A stretch of 64,000 nucleotides of DNA. Source: Amycolatopsis rubida (GTDB lineage: Bacteria; Actinomycetota; Actinomycetes; Mycobacteriales; Pseudonocardiaceae). The stretch covers positions 558,001 to 622,000 of the forward strand of contig NZ_FOWC01000003.1 of NCBI RefSeq assembly GCF_900115345.1. The letters run 5' to 3'. Each line of letters opens with the position of its first letter. Position 1 is the stretch's first letter. The notes beneath the pieces are model-generated. The model was not told the origin of the DNA. It saw only the letters and a list, made by a program, of their open reading frames with translations, and made no database searches. A program made the translations under genes and the position numbers. This document shows positions 35,260-44,874 of this stretch, piece after piece.

Positions 35260-36234
35260 ATGAAAGCCGTACACATCAAGGATCTCGAAGGCCCGTCGAC
35301 CGTTTCGGTAGCCGAAGCCGACGCGCCTTCGCGTGCCGGGGACCAGGTGCTGATCGACGTGCACGCGGCCGGGGTGTCGTTCCCGGATCTGCTGCAGACG
35401 CGCGGGCTGTACCAGGTGAAGCCGGAGTTGCCGTTCGTCCCGGGCGCGGAGGTCGCCGGGGTGGTGGCGGCGGCTCCGGACGGCGCGGCGGTCAAGGCCG
35501 GGGACCGGGTCGCGGCGCTGCCGTTCCTGGGCGGGTTCGCCGAGCAGGTCGCGTGCGCGGCCGACGCGGTGTTCCCGATCCCGGACGAACTGGGCTTCGA
35601 CCAGGCGGCGGCGATTCCGTTCAACTACCTGACCGCGCATTTCGCGCTGTGCCGGCGCGGCCGGATGGCGGCCGGGGAGACCGTGCTGGTGCACGGCGCG
35701 GCCGGCGGGGTCGGCACGGCGGTCATCCAGGTCGCGAAGGCGTTCGGCGCGGGCAAGGTGCTCGGCGTGGTGTCGACGCCGGAGAAGGGCGAGACGGCGG
35801 TCGCGGCCGGGGCGGACGAGTACGTGCTGGCGGAGGGCTTCAAGGACGCGGTGAAGGCGTCGACCGGCGGCCGCGGCGTGGACGTGATCGCGGATGTGGT
35901 CGGCGGCGACCGGTTCACCGATTCGCTGCGCTGTCTGGCCGCGGACGGGCGGATGCTGGTCATCGGATTCACCGGCGGGTCGATCCCCGAGGTGAAGGTG
36001 AACCGGTTGCTGCTCAACAATTTGGACGTCGTGGGTGTCGGCTGGGGCGCGTACGCGCTGCCGCGGCCGGGGTACTTGCCGGGGCAGTGGGCGGAGCTGC
36101 TGCCGAAACTGGCTTCCGGGAAGATCGTGCCGCCGCTGGGCGGGAGCTACCCGCTGGCCGAAGTGCGGCAGGCGTTGGAAGCCATCGAAAACCGGAAAGC
36201 GATGGGGAAACTCATCCTGTCTGTGCGGCCATAG
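35260..36234 (+). CDS. Zinc-independent NADPH:quinone oxidoreductase-like MDR
   Basis: A 324-aa medium-chain reductase: the GroES-like domain AGVSFPDLLQTRGLYQVKPE, then the NADPH-binding turn VHGAAGGVGTAVIQVAKAFG. It lacks the structural-zinc cysteines, so it belongs to the quinone oxidoreductase/crotonyl-type branch. It is the third gene of the pntAB operon (AGGAG upstream of ATG), so it may use the NADPH that PntAB produces. Its 3' end overlaps the convergent AfsR-type gene by 23 bases. Confidence 0.82.
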   Translation: MKAVHIKDLEGPSTVSVAEADAPSRAGDQVLIDVHAAGVSFPDLLQTRGLYQVKPELPFVPGAEVAGVVAAAPDGAAVKAGDRVAALPFLGGFAEQVACAADAVFPIPDELGFDQAAAIPFNYLTAHFALCRRGRMAAGETVLVHGAAGGVGTAVIQVAKAFGAGKVLGVVSTPEKGETAVAAGADEYVLAEGFKDAVKASTGGRGVDVIADVVGGDRFTDSLRCLAADGRMLVIGFTGGSIPEVKVNRLLLNNLDVVGVGWGAYALPRPGYLPGQWAELLPKLASGKIVPPLGGSYPLAEVRQALEAIENRKAMGKLILSVRP

Positions 36235-39229
36235 CTGCTGCGGCGTCGACCGGCAACTGGGCGCCCCGATCGAACATCGCGCCGAAGGCGGATTCGCCGA
36301 GGACGGATCGGGCGGCCTCGGCGATCCGGTCGACGTCGCCGCGCTCGGCGGGCGGGAGCGGTGCGCCGGCACTGCGCCGCGCGGCGTCGGCGGCGCCGAG
36401 CAGCAACGCCGCGGTTTCCGGAACCACCGTGCCCGCTAGCCCTTCCAACGACAGCGCGAAAGCACGTGGCTCATCGAGCATTCGCGCGTACTCCAGGCCT
36501 TGCCGGTGATACTTCTTCGCCCGCACTGGATCTCCCCGGAGTTCGGCGATGAAACCGAGTTCCGCGTACCGCAAATGGTCGCCCGCCGTCGAGGACAGGC
36601 CGCGGTATTCGTCGCGGATGCGGGTCAGGCGGCGTTCTGCGGCGTCGAGGTCCCCGGAGCGGCGGGCACCCAGTGCGAGGCCCATTTCGGCGTGGATCCG
36701 GCCGTAGGCGTAGCCGTGCGCGGCGGCGCTGCGGAGAGCTTGTTCGTGCAGGTCGCGGGCTCGGTGCCAGTCGCGTTCGAGCAGCGCCAGGCGGCCGAGG
36801 CCGGACAGTCTCGCGGACACTTCCGCCTGCAAGCCCAGTTCGCGCGCGATGGCCAGTCCTTCGTGCTGGCGGCGCGCGGCTTCGGCGTAGTCGCCCTTGA
36901 TTTCGGCGAGCGCGGCCAGTGGCGGGATGGTCTGCATCTCGCCCCACCGGTCGCCGAGGCGGCGGAAGATCTCCGCGCTGCGCAGACCGTCGCGGCCGAG
37001 CCCGGCGAGATCACCGCGGACCAGGCTGAGCATCGCGCGCAGGCCGAGCGCCGCGGCGACGCCCCATTCGTCGTCGCCGGCAGCTGCCAGGGCACGGGCG
37101 TTCACCTCGTGGCTGGCGTCGAGGTCGCCAACGCTGAACAGGCTGTAGGCGCGCAGCCATAGCGCGCGGGCGCTCTCCGGGGAATCGGGCGGGGCTTGTT
37201 CGCCGGTCAGCAGGGCGAACGATCCAGTGAGGACAGTGAGATCCGGAGTGGGCCCGGCGACCCGCAGCACGGCGGACAGCATCCGGCGGCCTTCAGTGAG
37301 CCTGCCGCGCAGCAGCCACCACCAGGACAGCGCTGTCGCGAACCGCACCGCCTCGGCGGGCGACCGGCAGACGGCCTCGTCCAGAGCCGCGCGCAGGTTG
37401 CCTGCTTCGACGTCCAGCCGGGCCAGCCAAACCCGTTGCCCGGCACCGTGCAACTGGGCTTTTTCGGCGATCTCCAGATAATGGCGCAGGTGCCTTTCGC
37501 GGGTGACAGCCGGATCCGCCACCCGCTCGACGGCATACGCGGCAACGGATTCCAGCAGCCGGTACCGGATCCCGGCCGGTCCGTTCGAGACGGACACCAG
37601 CGACCGGTCGACCAGCCGGAGCACGAGATCGACCACGTCGCCGTCTCCCGCGCAGACGGCTTCGGCGGCGGCGAGATCGAAACTGCCGCGATGGACGGCC
37701 AGTCCGCTGAGGACGGTCCGTTCCGGCTCGCTGAGCAGCTCCCAGCTCCAGTCGAGCACCGCGCGCAAGGTCTGCTGCCGCGCCGGAGCGCCGCGCGGTC
37801 CTCGGGTCAGCACGGCGAACCGGTCGTTGAGCCGGGCGGCCAGTTCCCGCACGCCCAAGCCGCGTACGCGGGTCGCCGCGAGTTCCAGCGCGAGCGGGAG
37901 GCCGTCGAGGCGACGGCAGATCTCGGCGATCGTGCCGGCGTCGCCGGCGAAATCCGGGGCGGCGGCGGTGGCGCGCTCGGTGAACAGCCGCACGGCGTCC
38001 GCGGGCGACAGCGGTTCGACCGCGAACACGGTTTCGCCCGGCAGACCGAGCGGTTCCTGGCTGGTGACGAGAATCCGCAGGTGACGGGTCGAGCGGAGGA
38101 GCGCTTCGACGAGTTCGGCGGCGGCCTCGACGACGTGCTCGCAGTTGTCCAGGACGAGCAGCATCCGCCGGTCGCGCAGGGCGGTGGCGAGCCGTCGGGC
38201 CGGGGAGGCGGCGTCGGCCGAGTCGCGGATTCCGAGCACTGCGGCGACCGTCTCGGCGAGGTCAGCGGAACCGCGAGCGGAGGCGAGTTCGACTAGCCAG
38301 GTGCCGTCCGGGAAGCGTCGTGAGTGCTGATCACGGTGAGAACCGTGATCAGCACTCACGACGCCCACTGCCAGCCTGGACTTGCCGACCCCGCCCGGCC
38401 CGGTCAGCGTCACCAGCCTGGCCGGCAGCTCCCTCAGCCGGGCGAGCGCGTCTTCCCGGCCGATCAACGGCGTCAACGGGCGGGGGAGGTTGCCGCGTGG
38501 TTCGGCAGCCAGTCCGGGGTCTTGGCGGAGCAGCGATTCGTACAGCGCGCGCAGCTGCGGGCCCGGATCGACGCCCAGCTCCTCGGCCAGGCGGGTGCGG
38601 AGATCGGTATAGGAGGCAAGGGCTTCGCTCTGCCGTCCGCGCAGGTACAGTGCGCGCATCTGCGCTGCGCGCAAGCCCTCCCGCAGCGGATGCCGCGCGA
38701 TGACGTCCGCCAGATCGTCCGCGGGGGAGCAATCGCCTGCTTCGACCTGGGCTGTGGCTTGTTCTTCCACCGCGGCCAGGCGTAGCTCGGACAGCCGGTG
38801 CGCGGCCGGTCTCGCGAACTCCTCGTCGGCGAAGTCGGCGAACGGCTCGCCTCGCCACAGGTCCAGGGCTTCGGCGAAGCACGCCGCCCGGGCTCGGGGA
38901 TCCGTCGTCGCGCGAGCCTGGGCGACGAGGTCGCGGAACTGGGCGGCGTCGGAATGGCCGATCCGCAGCCGGTAGCCCGCCGGTTGCCGTTCGACGCCTT
39001 CCCGGCCGACGATCCGGCGCAGCTGCGACACCTTGGCCTGCAACGCGCCTGCCGGTTTGCCCGGCGGGCGAGCGCCCCAGAGGTCCTCGATCAGCCGGTC
39101 CGGGGCGACCGGCCCGCCGTCGTGGGCCAGGAGCGCTGCGAGCAGCGCCCGTACTTTCGCTTCGGGCACGGCGACCGGTGCGCCTGTCCCGTCCCACACC
39201 GCGAGCGGGCCGAGCACCCCGAACCGCAT
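36212..39229 (-). CDS. AfsR/SARP-type regulator with in-frame palindrome insert
   Basis: A 1005-aa transcription regulator. Order of domains: OmpR-type winged helix (about 1-95; LLAALLAHDGGPVAPDRLIE, LQAKVSQLRRIVG), bacterial transcriptional activation domain (about 100-245), NB-ARC/AAA-type ATPase (about 265-520, with Walker A GPGGVGKSR) and TPR-like repeats to about 980. Such proteins activate secondary-metabolism or transport genes. It is divergent from the MFS transporter at 39311, the likely target. Right after the Walker A helix, residues about 289-305 (VSADHGSHRDQHSR) come from a 50-bp perfect palindrome; relatives go directly from the P-loop helix to FPDGTW. The frame stays open. Whether the ATPase still works is unknown. 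Confidence 0.88.
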   Translation of the reverse strand: MRFGVLGPLAVWDGTGAPVAVPEAKVRALLAALLAHDGGPVAPDRLIEDLWGARPPGKPAGALQAKVSQLRRIVGREGVERQPAGYRLRIGHSDAAQFRDLVAQARATTDPRARAACFAEALDLWRGEPFADFADEEFARPAAHRLSELRLAAVEEQATAQVEAGDCSPADDLADVIARHPLREGLRAAQMRALYLRGRQSEALASYTDLRTRLAEELGVDPGPQLRALYESLLRQDPGLAAEPRGNLPRPLTPLIGREDALARLRELPARLVTLTGPGGVGKSRLAVGVVSADHGSHRDQHSRRFPDGTWLVELASARGSADLAETVAAVLGIRDSADAASPARRLATALRDRRMLLVLDNCEHVVEAAAELVEALLRSTRHLRILVTSQEPLGLPGETVFAVEPLSPADAVRLFTERATAAAPDFAGDAGTIAEICRRLDGLPLALELAATRVRGLGVRELAARLNDRFAVLTRGPRGAPARQQTLRAVLDWSWELLSEPERTVLSGLAVHRGSFDLAAAEAVCAGDGDVVDLVLRLVDRSLVSVSNGPAGIRYRLLESVAAYAVERVADPAVTRERHLRHYLEIAEKAQLHGAGQRVWLARLDVEAGNLRAALDEAVCRSPAEAVRFATALSWWWLLRGRLTEGRRMLSAVLRVAGPTPDLTVLTGSFALLTGEQAPPDSPESARALWLRAYSLFSVGDLDASHEVNARALAAAGDDEWGVAAALGLRAMLSLVRGDLAGLGRDGLRSAEIFRRLGDRWGEMQTIPPLAALAEIKGDYAEAARRQHEGLAIARELGLQAEVSARLSGLGRLALLERDWHRARDLHEQALRSAAAHGYAYGRIHAEMGLALGARRSGDLDAAERRLTRIRDEYRGLSSTAGDHLRYAELGFIAELRGDPVRAKKYHRQGLEYARMLDEPRAFALSLEGLAGTVVPETAALLLGAADAARRSAGAPLPPAERGDVDRIAEAARSVLGESAFGAMFDRGAQLPVDAAAAMAAQTG
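38315..38364. repeat. 50-bp perfect palindrome inside a coding region
   Basis: Arms of 23 bp (beginning gcgtcgtgagtgctgatcac) pair without mismatch around loop gaga. It is the best copy of a family also present at 34-57, 108-156 and 26188-26229, and the only one in a gene. Translated antisense it gives an extra, highly charged 15-residue segment in the NB-ARC domain of the AfsR-type protein. Confidence 0.85.
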
Positions 39230-39310
39230 GCGTCGCCCCTCGTTCGCGCCGTCAGATCACCGTCAGCCGATCGTAAGCATTCCCGAAGTCCCGGTCCGCA
39301 TGGTGGGCGC

Positions 39311-40489
39311 ATGAGCCCCACCTCAGCCGCCGTCGCGCCGACCCGGCGGCTTCCGCTTTTCGCGCTTCTGTCCCTCGCCACCGCGGTGTTCGTCACCAGC
39401 CTCACCGAGACGCTGCCCGCCGGTCTGCTGCCCGCGATGAGCGCTTCGCTCGGCGTCAGCGAATCCGCGACCGGGCAGACCGTCACCGGCTACGCGCTGG
39501 GCACCGTGCTGACCGCGATCCCGCTGTCCACGATCACCGCGGGCTGGCGACGCAAACGGTTGCTCCTGACCGCGATGGCCGGATTCGCCGTGGCCAACAC
39601 CGTCACCGCCGTGTCGTCGGAGTACAGCCTGACGATGGTCGCGCGGTTCGTCGCGGGCGTCGCCGCCGGTCTCGCATGGGCGCTGCTGGCCGGGTACGCC
39701 CGCCGCCTCGTCGCCCCCGCTCTGCAGGGCCGGGCCATTGCCATCGCCATGGCCGGGATCCCGGTCGCGCTGTGCCTTGGCGTGCCCGCGGGGACCTTCG
39801 CCGGCCAGCTGACCGGCTGGCGCACCGCGTTCCTCGCCATGACTGTGCTCACGCTGGTGTTGCTGGCCTGGATCGCCGCGGCCGTGCCGGACTTCCCCGG
39901 CCAGCCCGGGGGAGCGCGCCCGAAGATGCTGCCCGCTCTGCGGATCCCCGGAGTCGTGGCGGTCCTGCTCGTCACGCTGGTGTTCGTGCTGGCGCACACC
40001 GTGCTGTACGCCTACCTCGCGACCTTCCTCACCGGCCTCGGCATGGGCGGCGACACCGACTTGGTCCTGCTGACCTTCGGCCTCGCCTCGATCGCGAGCA
40101 TCTGGATCGTCGGCGCGCAGATCCACCGGCGGCTGCGGTCGCTGACGGTCGTCAGCGCGCTGCTGGTCGCCGTCGCCGCAGCCCTGCTCGCGACCGGACC
40201 CGCGCTGGTTTACGCGGCTGCCGTGCTGTGGGGGCTCGGCTGGGGAGGGGTGCCGACGCTGCTGCAAACCGCGGCCGGGGAGGCGGGCGGCGAGTCCGCG
40301 GACACCGTCCAAGCGATGCTCGTGACGCTGTGGAACGCCGCGATGGCCGCTGGCGGCGTTGTCGGCGGAGTGCTGCTCGACGCGGCTGGCAGCAGTTCGT
40401 TCCCCTGGGCTGTGCTGGCGTTGATGGCACCGGTCCTGGCAGTCGTCCTGCTCGCGCGACGACACGGCTTCCCGCCGCAACACGCTTGA
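39311..40489 (+). CDS. MFS transporter (arabinose efflux permease type)
   Basis: A 392-aa 12-helix major-facilitator protein of the drug:H+ antiporter-1/arabinose-efflux group. The N-terminus has ATAVFVTSLTETLPAGLLPA typical of this subgroup; loop 2-3 carries GWRRKRLL. It probably exports a small molecule or sugar. It is divergent from the AfsR-type regulator, with an 81-bp promoter gap. Confidence 0.85.
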   Translation: MSPTSAAVAPTRRLPLFALLSLATAVFVTSLTETLPAGLLPAMSASLGVSESATGQTVTGYALGTVLTAIPLSTITAGWRRKRLLLTAMAGFAVANTVTAVSSEYSLTMVARFVAGVAAGLAWALLAGYARRLVAPALQGRAIAIAMAGIPVALCLGVPAGTFAGQLTGWRTAFLAMTVLTLVLLAWIAAAVPDFPGQPGGARPKMLPALRIPGVVAVLLVTLVFVLAHTVLYAYLATFLTGLGMGGDTDLVLLTFGLASIASIWIVGAQIHRRLRSLTVVSALLVAVAAALLATGPALVYAAAVLWGLGWGGVPTLLQTAAGEAGGESADTVQAMLVTLWNAAMAAGGVVGGVLLDAAGSSSFPWAVLALMAPVLAVVLLARRHGFPPQHA

Positions 40490-40521
40490 CGTCGCGGTCG
40501 CGGGCGATCTTGGACGGAACC

Positions 40522-41200
40522 GTGCCAGAGCCGGTGAACACCGACGTCGGAAGCTATCTGCGACGGATGCGCGAACGCCTCCAACCCGCCGAAATCGGCC
40601 TGGTCAGCCGCGGTTCCCGGCGAGTGCCCGGATTCCGGCGGGAGGTCGCCGCGCTCGCCGGAGTCAGCTCGACCTACCGCGCCCGGCTCGAACAAGCGCA
40701 GACCGCGCACGCGTCGCCGGAAGTCCTGTCCCGCGATCGCCCGCGCGCTGGACCTGAGCGCGGCCGAGGAAGCGCACCTGCTCGACCGCTCCCGCCCTGC
40801 CAGCGCGCCCGGCCACGACCGACGTGGTGACCCCGCAAACCCGCATGCTGGTGAACACCCGCGGCGACGCGGCGGTCGCGGTGCCGAATTTCCGCTGCGA
40901 CATCCTGGCGTGGAATTCGCTGTTCCGCAAACTGTTCGCCGGCCACCTCGATTTCGCCGCGCCGGACGGGGAACGGCCGAATTTCATCACACTGAACTTC
41001 CTCGACGAAAATGTCCGCGCGCTGTACGCGGACTGGCCGCTGGAGGCGCGGCAGAATGTCTCCTGCCTGCGCTACCTCGCCGGGGCCGCCGGCGCGACCC
41101 GCGACTGGGCGAGCTGATCGGCGAGCCGACGATGGCCAGCCCGGAGTTCGCGAAACTGTGGGTCGGCCAGACGGCCGGGCAAGGCGGCGAGGTCGGTCAC
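40522..41200 (+). pseudogene. Broken XRE/MmyB-type regulator
   Basis: The N-terminal XRE helix-turn-helix is recognisable (VNTDVGSYLRRMRERLQP, GFRREVAALAGVSSTYRARL), then the frame is lost after SPEVLS; the continuation IARALDLSAAEEAHLLD lies in another frame. The MmyB-type ligand domain (PNFRCDILAWNSLFRKLFAG, LNFLDENVRALYADWP) is in a further frame, ending early at 41117, and a fourth piece LGELIGEPTMASPEFAKLW follows. At least three frame changes, so this is a decayed paralogue of the intact regulator at 51224-52078. Confidence 0.7.
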
Positions 41201-41298
41201 GTCTCTCGATCTTGCGCGGCGGCGGAAGCGGTGTCACTGGATATCCGGGCCGCCGCTGCGCCGGTTCCGCCGGACCTGCGCGGCGAAGGGGTCGCCAC

Positions 41299-42354
41299 TC
41301 ACGAGGCGCCGATGGACGGCCACGGCGGTCCTGGGATCGCCCGGCGCAACGCCGGCGCGACCTCGGCCTGGAACAGCTCCAGCGCGGCACGGTGTTCCCG
41401 CGGTGTCCGGCCGTCGCGGTCGGCGGACAGATGCGTCACGCAGTGGCCGAACTGTTCGTGGTAGCGCAACACTTTCTCGGTGACCTGGGCAGGACTGCCG
41501 ATCAACGCGGAGCTGCGCTCGACGAAATCCGCCAAGGTCGGGAAAACCGGTTCCTGGCCGAGCTTGCGCTGGAGCGCCAGCCGGGCCTCGAAGATCGGCC
41601 GGTACGCGTCGAGGGCGTCCTGCGAACGGCCGGCCAGGTGGAATCCGGCCGTGCCCGCGCCGACCACGGCGTCGGCCGGGTCGCGGCCGTGGAAGGCCCA
41701 GCGCCGGCGGTAGTGCCGGATCAGCTCGGCGTACGGTTCGATCGGGTTGGTGACGTTCGCGGAGAACAGCGGATCCCCGTGTTTCGCGGCCAGTTCGACG
41801 GATTCGCGGCTGGTGGCGCTGCCGTGCCAGATGCGGATCGGCTGCTGCAGCGGACGCGGCCACACCTCCGCCGCGGTGAGCGGCGGGCGGAACCGGCCGG
41901 ACCAGGTGACCCGATCCGCCTGCCACAGCTTGCGGAACAGCTCGTAGCCCTCGGCGTTGCGGTCCCACTGGTCCTCGGGGGCGACATCGAACAGCTCGCG
42001 CTGGGCGGAGCCGTTGCCCTTGCCGATGATGAGTTCGAGCCTGCCGCCGGAAAGGTTGTCCAGCATCGAGTAGTCCTCGAACGCGCGCACCGGGTCGAGC
42101 AGGCTGAGCGTCGTGACCGCGGTGAACAGCCGGATCCGGCGCGTGCGGGCGGCGATGTGGCTGAGCACCACCGGCGGGGAGGACGACAGGAACGGCCGCT
42201 CGTGCCGTTCGCCGACGCCGTAGCCGTCGAAGCCCAGTTCCTCGGCGAGTCCGGCGTTTTCGACGACCTCCCGCAGCCGTGCGCCGGGGGCGGCGAGTTC
42301 GCCGGTGACCGGGTCGGGGGTGTGCGTGATGAGGGTGATGAGCAGGAACTTCAC
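41299..42354 (-). CDS. LLM-class flavin-dependent oxidoreductase
   Basis: A 351-aa luciferase-like monooxygenase/reductase: TRRIRLFTAVTTLSLLDPVR and LSGGRLELIIGKGNG are typical barrel segments. Its GTG start overlaps the stop of the larger monooxygenase gene (GTGA), so it is the third gene of a three-gene operon. It may desulfonate or oxidise the same class of compounds using FMNH2. Confidence 0.8.
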   Translation of the reverse strand: MKFLLITLITHTPDPVTGELAAPGARLREVVENAGLAEELGFDGYGVGERHERPFLSSSPPVVLSHIAARTRRIRLFTAVTTLSLLDPVRAFEDYSMLDNLSGGRLELIIGKGNGSAQRELFDVAPEDQWDRNAEGYELFRKLWQADRVTWSGRFRPPLTAAEVWPRPLQQPIRIWHGSATSRESVELAAKHGDPLFSANVTNPIEPYAELIRHYRRRWAFHGRDPADAVVGAGTAGFHLAGRSQDALDAYRPIFEARLALQRKLGQEPVFPTLADFVERSSALIGSPAQVTEKVLRYHEQFGHCVTHLSADRDGRTPREHRAALELFQAEVAPALRRAIPGPPWPSIGAS

Positions 42355-43607
42355 GGCAGCTCCAGATGTTCGCGCAGCGTCGACCCGGTGTAGGTGGTGC
42401 GGTACACCCCGCGTTCCTGCAGTTCCGGCACGAGCCGGTCGGCCACCTCGTCGATCGAGCCGGGAACAAGGTGCGGGCTGAGGTTGAACCCGTCGACCAC
42501 CCGGTCGGCGGCATACCGGGCCCATTCGTCGGCGACCTGTCCCGGCGTCCCGACGAACGAGTGGTGCCGCGGTTCGACCTCCAGCACCAGTTCGTGGATC
42601 GACAGGTTCTTCGCCTCGGCGAGATCGCGCCACTGCCGGATGCGCTCGAGTTTCCCGGTGCGGTGCTCGATCGAAATCGTCCCCCGCGAGGGGTCCAGTT
42701 CCCCTTCGGCCGGTTCGATGTCCGGCAGCGGGCCGTGCGGGTCGTAGGCCGACAGGTCCTGGCCCCAATACTGTTCGAGGAACGCGACGGCGCGCTGCGG
42801 GTTGATCTGGCGGCGGCGGATTTCCTCGGCGCGCTCAGCGGCGTCGGCCGGCGTGTCCCCGAGTACCACTGACGCGCCCGGCAGAATGCGGACCGCGTCG
42901 GCGGACCTGCCGTGGCGGGCCAGCCGGGCCCGCAGGTCGCTCGCGTAGGCGGCGGCCTTGTCGTAGGCGGTGTTCGCGGAGAAGACCACGTCGGCGTGTT
43001 GCGCGGCGAGTTCCCGGCCGCCGGGGGAATCGCCGGCCTGGAACAAGACCGGACGGGCCGGCGGCAGCGTCGGTTCGGCGCGCAGCCGCACCAGGTCGGT
43101 GTCCGCCTCGACGGGGCCGGTCCACAACGCTTTCACGGCTTCGACGAACTGGGTCGCGCGTTCGTAGCGACGCTCGTGCGCCAGCCAGCCGCCGTGCCGG
43201 AAGTTGGCCCCGGTCCAGGCGTTGTCGGTGGTGACGATGTTCCATCCGGCCCGCCCGCCGGAGAGATAGTCGAGCGAGGCCAGGCGGCGGGCCAGGTCGG
43301 CGGGGTAGTTGTAGGTGGTGTTCTGCGTCGCGACCAGGCCGATTTTCGTGGTGGCCCCGGCGAGCGCGCTCAGCTGGGTGATCGCGTCCGGACGGCCGGC
43401 GACGTCGAGGGCGTGCACGCGGCCGCGGTTCTCCCGGACCCGCAGGCCCTCGCCGAGGAAGAACGCGTCGAAGAGCCCGCGTTCCATCGTGCGCGCCACC
43501 GACACGTAGGTCTCGATCTCGGTGTGCGCCGCGTTCGACGGGTCGTCCCACCGGAACTGCGGTCCGACGCCGGGGTAGAAGACCCCGAGGTGCAGCTGCG
43601 CGGTCAT
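42351..43607 (-). CDS. NtaA/SnaA/DszA-type FMNH2-dependent monooxygenase
   Basis: A 418-aa monooxygenase of the NtaA/DszA subgroup: GLFDAFFLGEGLRVRENRGR, TQNTTYNYPADLARRLASLD, GRAGWNIVTTDNAWTGANFR and PVLFQAGDSPGGRELAAQHA. This subgroup uses FMNH2 from a separate reductase to oxidise chelators, sulfones or sulfur compounds. Its start overlaps the stop of the gene before it (ATGA) and its stop overlaps the next start. Confidence 0.88.
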   Translation of the reverse strand: MTAQLHLGVFYPGVGPQFRWDDPSNAAHTEIETYVSVARTMERGLFDAFFLGEGLRVRENRGRVHALDVAGRPDAITQLSALAGATTKIGLVATQNTTYNYPADLARRLASLDYLSGGRAGWNIVTTDNAWTGANFRHGGWLAHERRYERATQFVEAVKALWTGPVEADTDLVRLRAEPTLPPARPVLFQAGDSPGGRELAAQHADVVFSANTAYDKAAAYASDLRARLARHGRSADAVRILPGASVVLGDTPADAAERAEEIRRRQINPQRAVAFLEQYWGQDLSAYDPHGPLPDIEPAEGELDPSRGTISIEHRTGKLERIRQWRDLAEAKNLSIHELVLEVEPRHHSFVGTPGQVADEWARYAADRVVDGFNLSPHLVPGSIDEVADRLVPELQERGVYRTTYTGSTLREHLELP

Positions 43608-44563
43608 GCGATTCCCTTCGACGACCCGGCGAAGCGGTTCTCGGGGCGCGGGAGGCCCAGCGTCGTGCGCAGGGTCGCGCCCGGTTCCGGCGGAGCGTGC
43701 AGGCCTCGCCGGCGCAGCTCCGGGAGCACTTCCCGGCTCAGCAGCGGCAGGTCCGCCGCGCCGGGGTGCAGGCGCACGCCGTCTAAGCCGAGCTGTTCCA
43801 GCACCGTGACCAGACCGGCGGGGGAGCCGGTGTAGCGGGCGCGGCCCTTCGGTGCCGGGGCGGCGGAATCGAAGCGGACTTCCAGCTCGCCGAACAGCAG
43901 GGGAGCCTCGGCCGGGCGAGACCGCTGGAGGTCGTCGGTGAGCACGATGTCCGGCCGGACGTCGTCGGCGAACTCCTCCGCGGCCAGCACGACGAGGCTG
44001 CCCTGCGGCGGCCGCGGCGTGATCAACGGTCCTTTGACGGAGAAGGTCTCCCCGGTGAAGTCCACGTGGTGGACCTTGTCCGGGTCCAGGTAACGGCCGG
44101 TCGCGAGGTCTTTGACGACCGCGTCGTCCTCCCACGAGTCCCACAGCCGCCGGACCGCCTCGACCACGTCGGCCACCTCGTGGCGGAGATCGTCCGGCTC
44201 CGCGCGGCCGACCGTCGCGAGCGCCTCGGGAGTGGCGGCGGCGCCGACGATCCAGGCGGCGCGGCCGTGCGTGGCGTGGTCGAGGCTCGCCAGCTGGGCG
44301 GCCAGGTGGAACGGTTCGGCGGTCAGCACGTGCGACGTCGGGGCCAAGCCGATGCGGGAGGTCCGGGTGGCGGAATAGGCGGCGCGGACGGTGGCGTCGA
44401 CCCGGAATCCGCCGGCGGGCGGGACGGGTGCGTCGTCGAAGGTGGCGAACGTGTACCCGGCGCGCTCGGCGTCGGCGACGACCTCCGCCAGCGCGCGCGG
44501 GCTGGTTCGCTCTCCGTCGCTGTCGAGTTCGACCGCGAGGTGCAAGGTTTTCGATGAACTCAT
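43604..44563 (-). CDS. LLM-class flavin-dependent monooxygenase-like protein
   Basis: A 319-aa luciferase-like protein, first gene of the operon. The barrel is recognisable from [40 protein letters not shown] and [16 protein letters not shown], the same order as in NtaA-type proteins but shortened in the middle. It may be a partner or specialised monooxygenase for the downstream genes. Divergent from the small ORF and exporter at 44743/44871, with a 180-bp promoter region. Confidence 0.75.
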   Translation of the reverse strand: MSSSKTLHLAVELDSDGERTSPRALAEVVADAERAGYTFATFDDAPVPPAGGFRVDATVRAAYSATRTSRIGLAPTSHVLTAEPFHLAAQLASLDHATHGRAAWIVGAAATPEALATVGRAEPDDLRHEVADVVEAVRRLWDSWEDDAVVKDLATGRYLDPDKVHHVDFTGETFSVKGPLITPRPPQGSLVVLAAEEFADDVRPDIVLTDDLQRSRPAEAPLLFGELEVRFDSAAPAPKGRARYTGSPAGLVTVLEQLGLDGVRLHPGAADLPLLSREVLPELRRRGLHAPPEPGATLRTTLGLPRPENRFAGSSKGIA

Positions 44564-44742
44564 GCGGGCACTGCCCCCTCGATTCGGTTGTGCCAGAGGT
44601 AGCCCGGATCCGGGGTGCGCCGCACTGCTGCTCAGGATGTGGGCGTCCGCGCGGTGTTGTTCCGCCGATGTCCACAATGGAGTGTTCCCAGCTGGTGGAC
44701 GTCGAGGACCAGCGCGGCCGGTCCGCCTACAGTCCTGCGGTC

Positions 44743-44874
44743 ATGAGTTCAGATGCGAAACCGCGAGGCTCCGCGCGGATCAGTGCCGACTGGGCCGCGG
44801 TGCTGGTCGCGGCCGTTCTGGTGGCATTGGCCGCGTTCGGCGTGCTGCCGGCGATCCCGTTCCTCGTCAAATGA
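44743..44874 (+). CDS. 43-aa membrane ORF coupled to the YeiH-type exporter
   Basis: A small protein with a polar N-terminus ([17 protein letters not shown]) and one strong membrane segment ([20 protein letters not shown]). Its stop overlaps the exporter start (ATGA), which favours a genuine translated gene rather than chance. It could be a subunit, assembly factor or leader for the transporter; I recognise no named family. Confidence 0.6.
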   Translation: MSSDAKPRGSARISADWAAVLVAAVLVALAAFGVLPAIPFLVK

